Shown piece by piece: positions 36,864 to 45,987 of a stretch of DNA of 64,000 bases. Numbering within the stretch: position 1 is the first letter of the stretch; each line of letters begins with the position of its first letter. Location of the stretch: assembly GCF_029894425.1 (NCBI RefSeq), contig NZ_JARXYJ010000002.1, positions 319,815 through 383,814 of the forward strand, written 5' to 3'. This DNA is from Streptomyces sp. SAI-127. Lineage in GTDB: Bacteria; Actinomycetota; Actinomycetes; Streptomycetales; Streptomycetaceae. A program made the translations under genes and the position numbers. The notes beneath the pieces were generated by a model, which was not told the DNA's origin, did not search any database, and saw only the letters and a list, made by a program, of their open reading frames with translations.

Positions 36864-38162
36864 ATGACCCCAACCGCCGAACTCGCGCAGGGCAACCACC
36901 GTGCCACCTACCGGGAGGTGCTGGCCGAGCCACGCTTCCGGCTGCTCTTCTCGACCCGTACCGTCGCGATCACTGCGGACGCGCTGCGGATCACGACGTT
37001 CTCGGTTCTGGTCTTCTCGGCCACCGGCTCCGCACTGCTGAGCGCACTGGCCTTCGGCATCGGCTTCCTCCCACAGCTGTTCGGCTCGCTGCTGCTGGGC
37101 TCGCTGGCCGACCGACTGCCGCCCCGCGCGCTCATCACCGGCGGCTACGCCTTGACGTGCGCCGCCGCCCTACTGCTCGCCCTGGTGCGGATGCCGATCG
37201 CGGCAAGCCTCGGTGTCGTGGCGCTGGTCGCCCTCGCCACACCGGTGTTTCACGGCGCGTCGAGTCGGCTGGTCGCGCAGTCACTGGAGGGCGACGCCTA
37301 TGTACTGGGCCGTTCACTGAACAACATCGCTGCCTCCGGCGCGCAATTGTTCGGTCTGGCGCTGGGAGGTGCGGCCGTCGCGGTACTCGGCCCGCACCGG
37401 GCGCTCGCGGTAAGCGCCGCCCTCTACCTCGGCTGCGCGCTCGCTATCCGCATGCGGCTACCCCGGCTGGAGCTGGGAGAGCTCGGCGGCACGCCCGGCA
37501 GCGATCGGGGCGATGGCGGGGCCGTTAGGGCCAGCCTGCACGGTGCGGGCCTGCTGCTGCGCGGACACACGGTACGACGACTGATGCTGGCCCAGTGGCT
37601 ACCGCCCGCGTTCGTAGCGGGCGCGGAAGGTCTGATCGTCGCCTACGCGGGAGAACGCCACTTCGCGCCCGGCTGGTACGCGGTGCTGATGGGCTGTCTG
37701 CCGGTCGGCATGCTTGTCGGCGACCTGCTGGTGGGTCGACTGCTTCGGCCACCCACCCGGGAGCGACTGGTAGTCCCCTTGATTGCGCTGACGGGACTGC
37801 CGCTGGTCGGCTTCGCCGCCGAGCCCGGGGTGGGCGTCTCCTCCTGTCTGCTGCTGCTCTGCGGCTCCGGATTCGCATCCGGTCTCGGCCTGCAACGGCC
37901 GTTCCTGGACGCCCTGCCGCAGGATGGCCAGGGCCAGGCCTTCGGTCTGCTCGGCTCCGGCAGCATGACGTTGCAGGGCGTCGGGCCGGCCTGCTTCGGC
38001 TTGGTGGCCGCAGGCATCGGAACAGGCGGCGCAATCGCCCTGGCAGGCGGCGCGGCGGTGCTTACCGCCAGCTGGATTCTCACCTGGCACCCGCCCACCT
38101 CCCCGGTCCCCGTCCCGAACTACTCATCGGGATCGGAGAACGGCACCGAACAGCATGCGTGA
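36864..38162 (+). CDS. MFS efflux transporter
   Basis: 432 residues, about 12 hydrophobic segments. The start (TYREVLAEPRFRLLFSTRTVAITADALRITTFSVLVFS) and the loop 2-3 motif GSLADRLPPRALI are typical of the MFS drug:H+ antiporter / enterobactin-exporter-like group. ATG 36864 was chosen as the first start downstream of the operator. It faces away from the ArsR-like regulator, which probably controls it. Substrate unknown. Confidence 0.88.
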   Translation: MTPTAELAQGNHRATYREVLAEPRFRLLFSTRTVAITADALRITTFSVLVFSATGSALLSALAFGIGFLPQLFGSLLLGSLADRLPPRALITGGYALTCAAALLLALVRMPIAASLGVVALVALATPVFHGASSRLVAQSLEGDAYVLGRSLNNIAASGAQLFGLALGGAAVAVLGPHRALAVSAALYLGCALAIRMRLPRLELGELGGTPGSDRGDGGAVRASLHGAGLLLRGHTVRRLMLAQWLPPAFVAGAEGLIVAYAGERHFAPGWYAVLMGCLPVGMLVGDLLVGRLLRPPTRERLVVPLIALTGLPLVGFAAEPGVGVSSCLLLLCGSGFASGLGLQRPFLDALPQDGQGQAFGLLGSGSMTLQGVGPACFGLVAAGIGTGGAIALAGGAAVLTASWILTWHPPTSPVPVPNYSSGSENGTEQHA

Positions 38163-38369
38163 AGTTCTCCTGCGTAATAACCGTCGCAGGTCGGGCCGGC
38201 CGCGAACCGCCAGGCACCCCACCCCACTCTCACCCCCACGTCTCTCCGACAGACAGTCAATCCCGGTAGCCCATTGGGTTGGGAGTCCGAAGCATCGGCT
38301 CTGCCAGCCGCTGCGGACCATGTACGGGATCTTGAGACCACGAGCAGCACACAGAGAGGCTCATGCCGC

Positions 38370-38984
38370 ATGATCGATGAATTCGCGAAGGACAACCTGC
38401 ACGGGAGACTGCGGCGGGACCGCGAGGCGCTGCTCTGGAAACTCGACGGCTTGTCCGAATACGACGCCCGCCGACCTTTGACAGCGACCGGGACCAACCT
38501 CCTCGGCCTGGTCAAACACGTGGCCAACGTCGAGGCCCGGTACTTCGGCGAGGTCTTCGACCGCCCTTCCCCGGAACCGCTGCCCCGGTGGCAGGACCAC
38601 TCCCACGGCAGCGATCTGTGGGCGACCCAGGACGAAACCCGCGATCAGATCATCGGGTTCTACCGGCGCACATGGGAACACTCGGACGCAACGATCAACG
38701 AGCTTCCCCTCGACGCCCCCGGCCACGTGCCGTGGTGGCCGGAGCCTTGTCCCAACACGAACCTGTTCGCCGTCATGGTCCACGTCCTCGGAGAGTCCAT
38801 CCGGCATGCCGGGCACGCCGACATCCTGCGCGAGGGCCTCGACGGCCGGACCGGGGTGCGCGCCGAAAACGAGAAGCAAATCGACGAGGAAGCCCGTGCG
38901 GCCTACTGCGCGAAGATCGAGCAGGCCGCCAGGTCAGCCGTCCCAATCAAGGCTTCCGCATCGTTCGCCATAAGGCGATCTTGA
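38370..38984 (+). CDS. DinB-family (DUF664) protein
   Basis: 204 residues. The DinB four-helix bundle is shown by the three metal-site histidines: LVKHVANVEARYFGEVF near residue 52, and HVLGESIRHAGHADILRE (two histidines) near 137-147. Such proteins are thought to act as metal- and thiol-dependent enzymes in detoxification, but the real substrates are mostly unknown. It is followed 57 bases later by the small nucleoside-hydrolase-like gene. 38163-38369 contains nothing I can identify. Confidence 0.87.
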   Translation: MIDEFAKDNLHGRLRRDREALLWKLDGLSEYDARRPLTATGTNLLGLVKHVANVEARYFGEVFDRPSPEPLPRWQDHSHGSDLWATQDETRDQIIGFYRRTWEHSDATINELPLDAPGHVPWWPEPCPNTNLFAVMVHVLGESIRHAGHADILREGLDGRTGVRAENEKQIDEEARAAYCAKIEQAARSAVPIKASASFAIRRS

Positions 38985-39041
38985 ACACCCTCGTTCTCGT
39001 CTCCGCGGGCACCCCTTGGACGACACCACCAGGAGGAACCA

Positions 39042-39431
39042 GTGTCATACCCGCAACTGCTCACCCCCGAGGAGAAGCTCGACGACGCGAAGAAGCTGTT
39101 GAGCCTCCCGCGTATCGTCGTGATCTGCGGTTCCACCCCCTTCATGACCGAGATGGCCGAGGCCGATCTGCGGGAGACCAAAGCCGGAAAGATTGTCGGC
39201 AAACCGGGCTGTGACATGAAGTCGCCGCACGAACTCTGGTCCGATCCTGTCGAGGCCGAGGCGCTGAAGGTTCGACTCGACGATCTGCACCGGGCGAAGA
39301 TCCGGCTCGCTGATGAGGTGCTCGTAGCCGGCGCTTACATCGGAGACAGCACCCGAGCCGAAATCGCCTACGCCCGGTCGCTGGGCAAGCCCGTGCGGTT
39401 CACGCACCCCGAAGTCGACCCTGACGCCTGA
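39042..39431 (+). CDS. Nucleoside 2-deoxyribosyltransferase-like small protein
   Basis: 129 residues from GTG 39042 with AGGAGG just upstream. It has a Rossmann-like core, VVICGSTPFMTEMAEADLRE, then RLDDLHRAKIRLADEVLVAGAYIGDSTRAEIAYARSLGKPVRF. This is the signature of the small nucleoside-2-deoxyribosyltransferase-like or TIR-like nucleotide-binding proteins. The glutamate in STRAEIAYA would be the catalytic residue. Function in the cell unknown. Confidence 0.72.
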   Translation: MSYPQLLTPEEKLDDAKKLLSLPRIVVICGSTPFMTEMAEADLRETKAGKIVGKPGCDMKSPHELWSDPVEAEALKVRLDDLHRAKIRLADEVLVAGAYIGDSTRAEIAYARSLGKPVRFTHPEVDPDA

Positions 39432-39557
39432 CCGCCTCGCGGTGGCTTCGGCCGCCGCCCACCCCACACCCCCTGCAAGCATCCCTTGGAATTGATCATC
39501 TAAGGGCTTGCAGGGGATCAAGGTGATGCTTCCCGTTCTGACGCTCCTTGGTGTGGT

Positions 39558-39950
39558 ATGCCCATCCCGGATGAAACTCGTCACCAACTCGCCGTGAAGT
39601 TCGCGGTGTTGCTCCCGCATCTGGACGAGCGGCAGCGACGGCTGCTGATGGCTGCGGAGGCCCGGGACCTGGGGCACGGCGGTGTCCGAGCCGTGGCACA
39701 GGCCGCTGCGGTCAGCGAGACGACGGTCCGCAAGGGCGTGTTCGAACTCGAGGCCGGTGAGGAGCCTCTGGGGCGGGTGCGGCGTCCGGGCGGGGGCCGT
39801 CGGAGGGTCGCGGATCTGGATCCGGGGCTGCGGCCGGCACTGTTGGCGCTGGTTGAGCCGGATGTGCGGGGTGATCCGATGTCGCCGCTGCGGTGGACGG
39901 TGAAGTCCACCCGCACGCTTGCGCGCGAGCTGACCCGGGCGCTCCGGGTC
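39558..39950 (+). pseudogene. N-terminal fragment of an ISAzo13-family transposase
   Basis: From ATG 39558 the frame reads as the start of an ISAzo13-type transposase: LAVKFAVLLPHLDERQRRLLMAAEARDLGHGGV, SETTVRKGVFELE, GRVRRPGGGRRR, then the segment ending LARELTRALRV at 39950. Beyond that the sequence changes character and the DDE catalytic part is missing. So only about 130 of ~400 or more residues remain. Confidence 0.72.
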
Positions 39951-40427
39951 GCCGGGCGGTTTCGTGTCTTCTTCACTCGTGGCCTGGAGGAAGAGCTTCC
40001 CCGCTCGGTCTGCGGCAGCCCGTCGTACTGGTGGTGGCTGGGGTGGCCGCCCGCGTGCAAGTGCCGGAATTCTCGCCACGCGTCGCGGACGTCCGGTCCG
40101 ATGTCCTCGACGATGTGCAGAGCCCAGTCCAGCAGCGCCGTCCTGGTGGCGGCACTTCGATCCTGGGGTCTTGTCGCCGCGGTCGGTCTTGCTGTCCTCG
40201 TGCAGCTCCCCGGGGGGCGGACCCGCCACGGTTCCGTGACGGACGTGCGGTGTTCTGGCGGCCGTTCCGCAGTGTGGCCGAGCAGCTTGCCCATCGCGAC
40301 GGTGAGGCTCATGTCGAGTCGTGGTCCACGCCATCACCTCTACGCTTTGATCGAGCCGACCGCGGCGCGACGGGCAGACATGTCCGCAAGGACCGCGACC
40401 TGTTCCGCCCTGTGGAGGTAATCCCCT
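39951..40427. other. Mosaic stretch with an unidentified reverse-strand fragment
   Basis: No intact gene. The reverse strand has a protein-like patch (ALLDWALHIVEDIGPDVRDAWREFRHLHAGGHP) at about 40.05-40.15 kb within a longer open frame (start near 40312). It may be the end of a small regulator or transposon gene. It directly abuts the transposase fragment, so this is a junction. Confidence 0.3.
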
Positions 40428-41090
40428 ATGCGTCTGCTACTCATACGCCATGGCCAGACTCCGTCCAACCTCAAGCACCTGCTGGACACCGAGGCGCCGG
40501 GGCCGGCGCTGACACCGCTGGGGCAGGAGCAGGCTGCCGCGCTGCCGCAGGCTCTGGCGGCGGAGCAGATCGATGCCCTGTACGCCTCAACACTGGTGCG
40601 CACCCAGCTGACCGCAGCTCCACTGGCTGCCGCGACGCGGCTGGAGGTCCTGGTCCGGGACGGGATCAGGGAACTGGCTGCCGGAGACCTGGAAATGCGT
40701 GGCGACGACGACGCGGCCGCCCTCTACCTCGCCACCGCGTTCGCCTGGTCCGAAGGGGAGACCGGCCGCAGGATGCCCGGCGGCGAGAACGGCGTGGAGG
40801 CCCTGGGCCGTTTCGACGCTGTCGTCGCCGAGGCAGCGGGAACAGGTGCGAAGACAGTGGGCATGGTCAGCCACGGCGCGATGATCCGGACGTGGGTGGC
40901 AGCCCGAGCGGCCAACGTCGATGTGGCGTACGCGTCCAGCCACCCACTGGGCAACACCGGCGTCATCGTGCTCTCCGGCTCGCCCGACCGGGGCTGGCAG
41001 GTTCTCCTGTGGGAGGAACACCCTTTCGGCCCGGAAGGGAGCTTCCCCGAGGACAGTGGCCCGGCCGGCGCGGCCGCTCCTGGTCGCTGA
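40428..41090 (+). CDS. Histidine phosphatase (phosphoglycerate-mutase-like)
   Basis: 220 residues; GGAGG precedes ATG 40428. The phosphohistidine motif is LIRHGQTPSN at the N-terminus, with a downstream arginine in ASTLVRTQLTAAPLA, an acid region (IRELAAGDLEMRG) and the second histidine in GMVSHGAMIRTW. This identifies the branch-1 histidine phosphatase superfamily. Whether it acts on a metabolite or protein cannot be told. No operon partner. Confidence 0.92.
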   Translation: MRLLLIRHGQTPSNLKHLLDTEAPGPALTPLGQEQAAALPQALAAEQIDALYASTLVRTQLTAAPLAAATRLEVLVRDGIRELAAGDLEMRGDDDAAALYLATAFAWSEGETGRRMPGGENGVEALGRFDAVVAEAAGTGAKTVGMVSHGAMIRTWVAARAANVDVAYASSHPLGNTGVIVLSGSPDRGWQVLLWEEHPFGPEGSFPEDSGPAGAAAPGR

Positions 41091-41196
41091 AGGGCCGCCT
41101 TCTCTGCTGCTCAATCTCTGGCTGCCCTGCCGACAGAAGTTCCACCACGCTTGCCCGCCGGGTCCGGGAAGGACGAATCGCTGTCGCGGGCGAAGA

Positions 41197-41616
41197 TCAG
41201 ATGGCCAGGATCGCACGTACTCGCTTGCCGCCCCCGGTGACCGGGGTGACGTCGAAGTGCTCGGCCAGGCACCGCACCATGGCCAGGCCCCGCCCGCTTT
41301 CGGCTTCGGCCGCGGGTGGCCGCAGGCGGGGTCTGGCGGGGCTGTCGTCGGAGACCTCGACGGTCACCTGCTCATCGGTTACCCGCAGGCGCAGGCGGCA
41401 GCCACCGTGGCCGTGCCGGGTGGCGTTGGCGACCAGTTCGGACACGATGAGCGTCGCGTCGTCGATCTGCTCGGCGTGCACCGGCGCCATCCGGTGGCGG
41501 GGTCGGGCCAGAAACGCGGAGGTCAGCCTCCGCGCCCGTGCGGCCGAGGTGGCCTGGTCGGACAGCTGATACTCCACTCGTACGGAACGCCGATGGGTAC
41601 GCCGATGCGTACGCAT
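41197..41616 (-). CDS. RsbW-like ATP-binding (anti-sigma-type) protein
   Basis: 139 residues. The HATPase fold has the N-box SELVANATRHGHG and a G1-like region (EVSDDSPARPRL) followed by ESGRGLAMVRCLAEHFDV. These single-domain GHKL proteins are abundant in Streptomyces and usually act as anti-sigma factors or partner switches. No sigma or antagonist gene is adjacent. A second protein of the type lies at 42351. A basic N-terminus (MRTHRRTHRRS) may be too long by a few codons. Confidence 0.85.
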   Translation of the reverse strand: MRTHRRTHRRSVRVEYQLSDQATSAARARRLTSAFLARPRHRMAPVHAEQIDDATLIVSELVANATRHGHGGCRLRLRVTDEQVTVEVSDDSPARPRLRPPAAEAESGRGLAMVRCLAEHFDVTPVTGGGKRVRAILAI

Positions 41617-42350
41617 GGCGGATCACTTCCCCTCCTAGGGCACCCGGCATGCTGGCGGCCTGGCCGCTCGCCGGGGCTCGCGCCGTGTCCTGGGTACGGG
41701 TCCTGCCCAGTCCTGATGCCCCTGGAAGGTGATCGCCAACCCGCAGACGGGCGGGCGACTTGACGGGACCGATCTTCCGGAGGACCACGCAGTCCGCCCT
41801 GGTCTGCCCACTTGGTACACCGTGGACGCAGGGCCGTCAGCCAGGGAGCAGCTCCGGACTCTTCTGGGGGCGATGTGGCTGCGGACCCGGAAACGGCCGG
41901 CCTCGTTCCCCTGCGCCGGGATGAGATCGACGGCCACCGGTCCGGCGAATGGGCAGCCCTGTTCCGCGGCACGCCTGCTGGTCGCCGTCGGCCTGGACGA
42001 TCGACGCGCCGCATCCAACGACCGCCGACGCGTGGAGCTCACCGTCACCCCCCGGGGCCGGGAACTCGGCCCGCGGGCCAAACGGACCGAGCGCAGCTGC
42101 GGCGCCAGCACCGCTGCGAAGCTCGACCACGCCAGTCTCACCGCAGCCTGCACCGCTTTGGAAGCACTGCTGCACGACACACCACTCGCCGCCCCGCCAC
42201 CGTCATCGAGGGGCGTCAACGTCCGTGGACCAGCGGTATGCACGGAGCAGACGCTGAACACGAACGGCCTATCCGGGCTGCCCCACGGGATGGCTGGGGT
42301 TTCTCGGGGCAGGCGAAGAGGGGTCTTGAGTATCCATCCCACGGAGGATT
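41617..42350. other. Gap containing a decayed MarR-like gene
   Basis: The forward strand at about 41,975-42,190 carries a MarR-type C-terminal half in one frame (LLVAVGLDDRRAASNDRRRVELTVTPRGRELG, then LTAACTALEALL). The helix-turn-helix half before it is unreadable, so this is a remnant. Otherwise nothing is supported. Confidence 0.5.
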
Positions 42351-42758
42351 GTGATCGTGCACCCGACCGAGGAAGACGAGGAAGACCATAAGGCCCTGCA
42401 CGGGGCCAGCCCGCAGACCGCGGAGCGGGCGAGGGAGGTAACACGCGGGTTCTTGTCCGCAGTGGCCGCACCCGCCGGAGTCGCTACGGATGCGGTGCTG
42501 TTGGTGGTGTCAGAGCTGGTCACCAATGCGGTGCGGCATGCCGGCGGAGTGACCCAGTTCCGCCTGGTGGCCGGTCCGGGAACGGTGACGGTGACAGTGG
42601 AAGACGCAAGTTCAACTGCCCCCACGCTGCGGCGGAGCAGCGTAGGCGAGCCGGGCGGGTTCGGCTGGCAACTGGTGCGGGAGCTGTCCGAGGACGTGGA
42701 GGTCAGCACCCGACCGGGTGGGAAGACGGTGTCCGCGCTGCTGGCGCTGTCCCACTGA
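42351..42758 (+). CDS. RsbW-like ATP-binding protein
   Basis: 135 residues from GTG 42351 with GGAGG six bases upstream. The GHKL ATPase domain shows VVSELVTNAVRHAGG (N-box), VTVTVEDASSTAPTL (G1-like) and GGFGWQLVRELSEDVEVS (G2-like). An acidic N-terminus (TEEDEEDHK) precedes the domain. It is likely an anti-sigma or partner-switch kinase. It is a different subtype from the 41197-41616 protein, so the two are not a recent duplication. Confidence 0.87.
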   Translation: MIVHPTEEDEEDHKALHGASPQTAERAREVTRGFLSAVAAPAGVATDAVLLVVSELVTNAVRHAGGVTQFRLVAGPGTVTVTVEDASSTAPTLRRSSVGEPGGFGWQLVRELSEDVEVSTRPGGKTVSALLALSH

Positions 42759-42818
42759 CACCGCGGGCCGACTGGAGCCGCATCGCCGACAACGCGGCTC
42801 CAGCCGACTGGACCTCGG

Positions 42819-43112
42819 TCAGTCGATGCCCTCGACGATGCGGAAGTCGCGCTCGACGCCGTCGGAGAGGGCGACCAACGCCTCCTGGTAGGCCGCACTC
42901 TCGCGCGCCGCGACGGCCTGCTCGAAGCTGTCGAACTCGACCAGGACGGTGCGCTCGGCGATTCCGGCGTCATACGCCACAACCCGACCGCCACGGACGA
43001 AGGTCCGACCGCCCCCGGCCTCGACGGCCAGAGCGGCCAGCTTGTTGTAAGCAGCCAGCTTCTCAGGGTCTGAAATGGTGCGGTAGGCGCTGACCCAGTA
43101 GCCCTTGGGCAT
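42819..43112 (-). CDS. DUF1330-family protein
   Basis: 97 residues; GGAGG precedes ATG 43112. The sequence GYWVSAYRTISDPEKLAAYNKLA, GRTFVRGGRVVAYDAG, VLVEFDSFEQAVAARESAAYQEAL is the DUF1330 pattern, a small ferredoxin-like dimeric alpha/beta barrel fold. The biochemical role is unknown. Confidence 0.92.
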   Translation of the reverse strand: MPKGYWVSAYRTISDPEKLAAYNKLAALAVEAGGGRTFVRGGRVVAYDAGIAERTVLVEFDSFEQAVAARESAAYQEALVALSDGVERDFRIVEGID

Positions 43113-43145
43113 GGAACCTCCAGTGTTGGGATGAGTGCATCTGAC

Positions 43146-43694
43146 TTACGGGTTGGTCTCGGACGAGCGTCGGCGGGCGAGAGCGAGGCTTGTCAGCGTC
43201 GTGATCGCCATGGCGCCGATGCCGACCAGCGCCGCGGTGGTGTAGGCGCTGTCGTCGGGGAAGAGGTGGCCGGGGCCGGTGCCCGCGGCGAGGATCAGGC
43301 CGCCGATGGCGCTGCCCAGGGAGTACCCGACGCTGCGGACGACGTAGTTGAAGCTCATGGCGTTCGACGTCTCGCTCTTGGGGGTGACGGCCAGGATGAC
43401 GCCGGGCATCGCGGCCGAGAAGCCGCCGACGCCGAAGCCGAGCACGCCCATCGCCGCGAACAGTTCGGCCAGGTCCGACCGGGCCGCCGCGAACAGCGCG
43501 AACCCGCCGCCGACCACGACGGCGCTGCCGGCCAGGAGCAGGGGGTCGGCGATCCGCGTCCGGACCCGCGGCGTGAGCTTGCCGGCGACGAACCCCAGCA
43601 CCGAGAACGGGATGAGGACCAGCCCGGCGACGAAGGTCGTCAGCCCGAAGCCGTTTCTCCGCACACGCATCCTCCACAGCCCATGACCGCGCAT
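43146..43694 (-). pseudogene. C-terminal half of an MFS transporter
   Basis: The frame carries about five or six membrane segments and matches the second half of MFS drug exporters (FGLTTFVAGLVLIPFSVLGFVAG, TPRVRTRIADP, SVGYSLGSAIGGLILA). The first ~200 residues expected upstream are absent, and the reverse strand before 43694 shows no continuation. The remaining 43695-43981 holds nothing identifiable. Confidence 0.75.
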
Positions 43695-43981
43695 CCGTCA
43701 CAAGATCTCCGACAGCGCGTCGTCCATCTCCCCGATCCGCCCGGGCAGGCCCCATCGGCCGAACGAACACGACGCTATGAGGCCGACTGGAAGATGCCAG
43801 CGAAGGCCTTGGACGGGTCCGGACGCCGGGCCTCGACGAACCATTCCCGACCGAACAACCAACCGAAGACAGGGGCCGGAAGACGAACCAGCACCCGGTG
43901 AGTGCTGGGCCGATCGACTACATGGCTCCGCCTGCAGTTTCCCCGCAACCGAACGGAAAGTTCATCAGGAAGGGGTAGAGG

Positions 43982-44914
43982 CTAGGGCACCCTGTATCCG
44001 GCGGCGCGGAACAGTTCGTACCATTCGGATCGAGTGAGCGGGAGGTCCGAACCGAGCGCGGCGGCCGTGACGCGTTCTGGCGTGGTCGTGCCGAGCACGA
44101 CCTGCATCTGCGCGGGATGGCGCGTGATCCAGGCGACCGCGATCGCCTCGGCCGGCACGCCGTACTTGTCGCTCAGCCGGTCGATCACCGCGTTCAACTC
44201 GGGGAAGCGTTCGGAACCGAGGAACGGGCCGTCGAAGAATCCGGCCTGGAAAGGCGACCATGCCTGGATGGTGATGTCGTGCAGGCGGCAGTAGTCGACG
44301 ATTCCGTCATCACGTACGACCGACTGATCGAGGTTCTGCATATTCGCGGCTACGCCCTGCGCGATCATCGGCGCGTGAGTGATCGACAGTTGCAGCTGGT
44401 TCGCCACGATCGGTTGGGTTACGTACTTGCGCAGCAGGTCGAGCTGTCGGGGGGTCTGGTTGGAGACGCCGAAAGCACGCACTTTGCCTGCCGCCGACAG
44501 CTCATCGAAGGCGCGGGCCACTTCTTCCGGCTCGACGAGAGCGTCGGGACGGTGCAGCAGCAGGATGTCGAGATAGTCCGTGCCCAGTGCCTGGAGTGAA
44601 CCGTTCACGGACTCGATGATGTGGTGGTGAGAGAAGTCGAAGTACGGCCCGTCCTTGACGATGCCGGCCTTCGACTGAATGACGAACTGCTCACGCTCCG
44701 ACGAGCTGAGCTTCATGGCTTCAGCGAAACGACGCTCGCAACCGTGGTCGTCCGAGCCATAGACGTCGGCGTGATCGAGGAACGTGATGCCGGCGTCGCG
44801 CGCAGTGTTCACCAGCCTGCGCACCGCCTCGTCGGTCATGTTCTCGATGCGCATCAGGCCAAGGACGACGTTGGGGACCACCATGTTGGTGCCGGGCAGA
44901 ATGAAGGTCTTCAT
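43982..44914 (-). CDS. Aldo/keto reductase
   Basis: 310 residues. The catalytic residues are visible: D-Y in ITFLDHADVYG (Asp and Tyr), lysine in QFVIQSKAGIV and histidine in YLDILLLHRPD. The C-terminal NADPH loop is VVLGTTTPERVTAA. It resembles the YdhF-like oxidoreductases. Codon use is less GC-rich than its neighbours, with more A/T in third positions, hinting at transfer from a lower-GC donor. A second, broken aldo/keto reductase lies directly upstream. Confidence 0.93.
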   Translation of the reverse strand: MKTFILPGTNMVVPNVVLGLMRIENMTDEAVRRLVNTARDAGITFLDHADVYGSDDHGCERRFAEAMKLSSSEREQFVIQSKAGIVKDGPYFDFSHHHIIESVNGSLQALGTDYLDILLLHRPDALVEPEEVARAFDELSAAGKVRAFGVSNQTPRQLDLLRKYVTQPIVANQLQLSITHAPMIAQGVAANMQNLDQSVVRDDGIVDYCRLHDITIQAWSPFQAGFFDGPFLGSERFPELNAVIDRLSDKYGVPAEAIAVAWITRHPAQMQVVLGTTTPERVTAAALGSDLPLTRSEWYELFRAAGYRVP

Positions 44915-44942
44915 GTGCTTCTCTCGCTGTGACTTGAACGTT

Positions 44943-45386
44943 TCAGACGGAAGAAAGTGCGAACTGGTCAGCCGTGGGTTCGAGATCGGATCCGGCTGCG
45001 GAGTCGCGGATGCTTGCGGAGCGGGCGGCCGCGGGCTCCTTCACGTTCGCGATACGCCGAGCGGGCTCCAGGGCAGGAAGGAGAGGCCGAGCTTGGCGCC
45101 ACTGCTCGAGTTCTCCCCGGCTGGAGCGGAAGGCGGGCGAAAACTGGTCCTGCACCGACACGAGCCGACCGCCGAGCAGTTCGCGGGCTACGTCGATCTG
45201 CGAGACACCGGCGTTTGACATGCCGGCCATCACGACGACGCCCCCGTCGAGCAACTCCCGTATTGCACCCACCGGGACGGCGGGCTCGGACGATGGAACC
45301 GGTAGGGACGGATCGCGTCGACGCCGAACCGGCGGGCTGGGCCCGATCACGGAGATGGTCCGGCCGACGAGAGTGCGATGCTGCAT
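44943..45386 (-). pseudogene. Eroded aldo/keto reductase-like fragment
   Basis: A central piece matches the middle of aldo/keto reductases (IRELLDGGVVVMAGMSNAGVSQIDVARELLGGRLVSVQDQFSPAFRSS), the region that normally reads GVSNF...IVSVQNRYS. The catalytic N-terminus is missing and the C-terminus is scrambled. It sits head-to-tail with the intact reductase but belongs to a different subgroup. Confidence 0.55.
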
Positions 45387-45447
45387 GAGTTTCCTCCTCC
45401 CGGACCCCTTGGCGAGTGCGCGGTGCAGTGCGACGTCGCGTGCTCAC

Positions 45448-45501
45448 TCTAGAAATCGCCGATCTAGAAATCCAACAGCTGTTGGTTCTGATACTCAGAA
45501 C
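45448..45501. promoter_or_regulatory. Dense array of repeats and palindromes (operator-like)
   Basis: Within 54 bases of relatively AT-rich DNA lie a direct repeat TCTAGAAATC (45448-45457 and 45463-45472), a 14-base palindrome CCAACAGCTGTTGG (45472-45485), and an inverted repeat GTTCTGA-TAC-TCAGAAC (45485-45501). They abut or share single bases. No intact gene starts within 180 bases on either side, so it may be the control region of a lost gene. Confidence 0.5.
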
Positions 45502-45687
45502 TGTGGGATCTAAATGGATCGCCGAGCGGACAACTGGACTGAAGACGCGTTGTAGAGGATGGACCGCGGTGCGTCTGCGTCGTTGCCCCGAGAGACCCGG
45601 ACACCACTTGATTGGCGTACCTGGTGCTGATCTTCTCAGTGTGAATGATCAGCAGGCGATTTCGCGAGGTGCGGGCGAGCTCAGGCG

Positions 45688-45987
45688 ATGGGAGAGGGGC
45701 TCATGGAATGGGTCGTGGGAAGTGGAAGTGGCATGGTCCTGGGCGGCCTGCTGGCGGTCACCCTGGGCATGGTGTCGATGCGCACGGGCTGGACACTGCC
45801 CTGGGTGCGCCGTCGTGTCACCCGCCCGCGCATCTACGGGATCGCAGGTTTGCTGCTGGGAGCGCCTGCGTGATCGGGGTGTTCTACTTCCACGTCGTGC
45901 CAAGCCCGTCCTGGGAGTTCCGCTTCTTCGGCACGAATGCCCTGATGTTCTCCGGTCTGATCTTTGGACGTCGTCTCGGTTGGTGCA
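45688..45987 (+). pseudogene. Small membrane protein with a frameshift
   Basis: From ATG 45688 (or the ATG at 45703) the frame gives two membrane-like stretches (MVLGGLLAVTLGMVSMRTG, RPRIYGIAGLLLGA) and then stops at TGA after residue 61. The continuation, CVIGVFYFHVVPSPSWEFRFFGTNALMFSGLIF, is in the next frame starting at the same spot (around 45865). One base has probably been lost. The combined protein looks like a common unnamed Streptomyces membrane protein. Confidence 0.5.
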
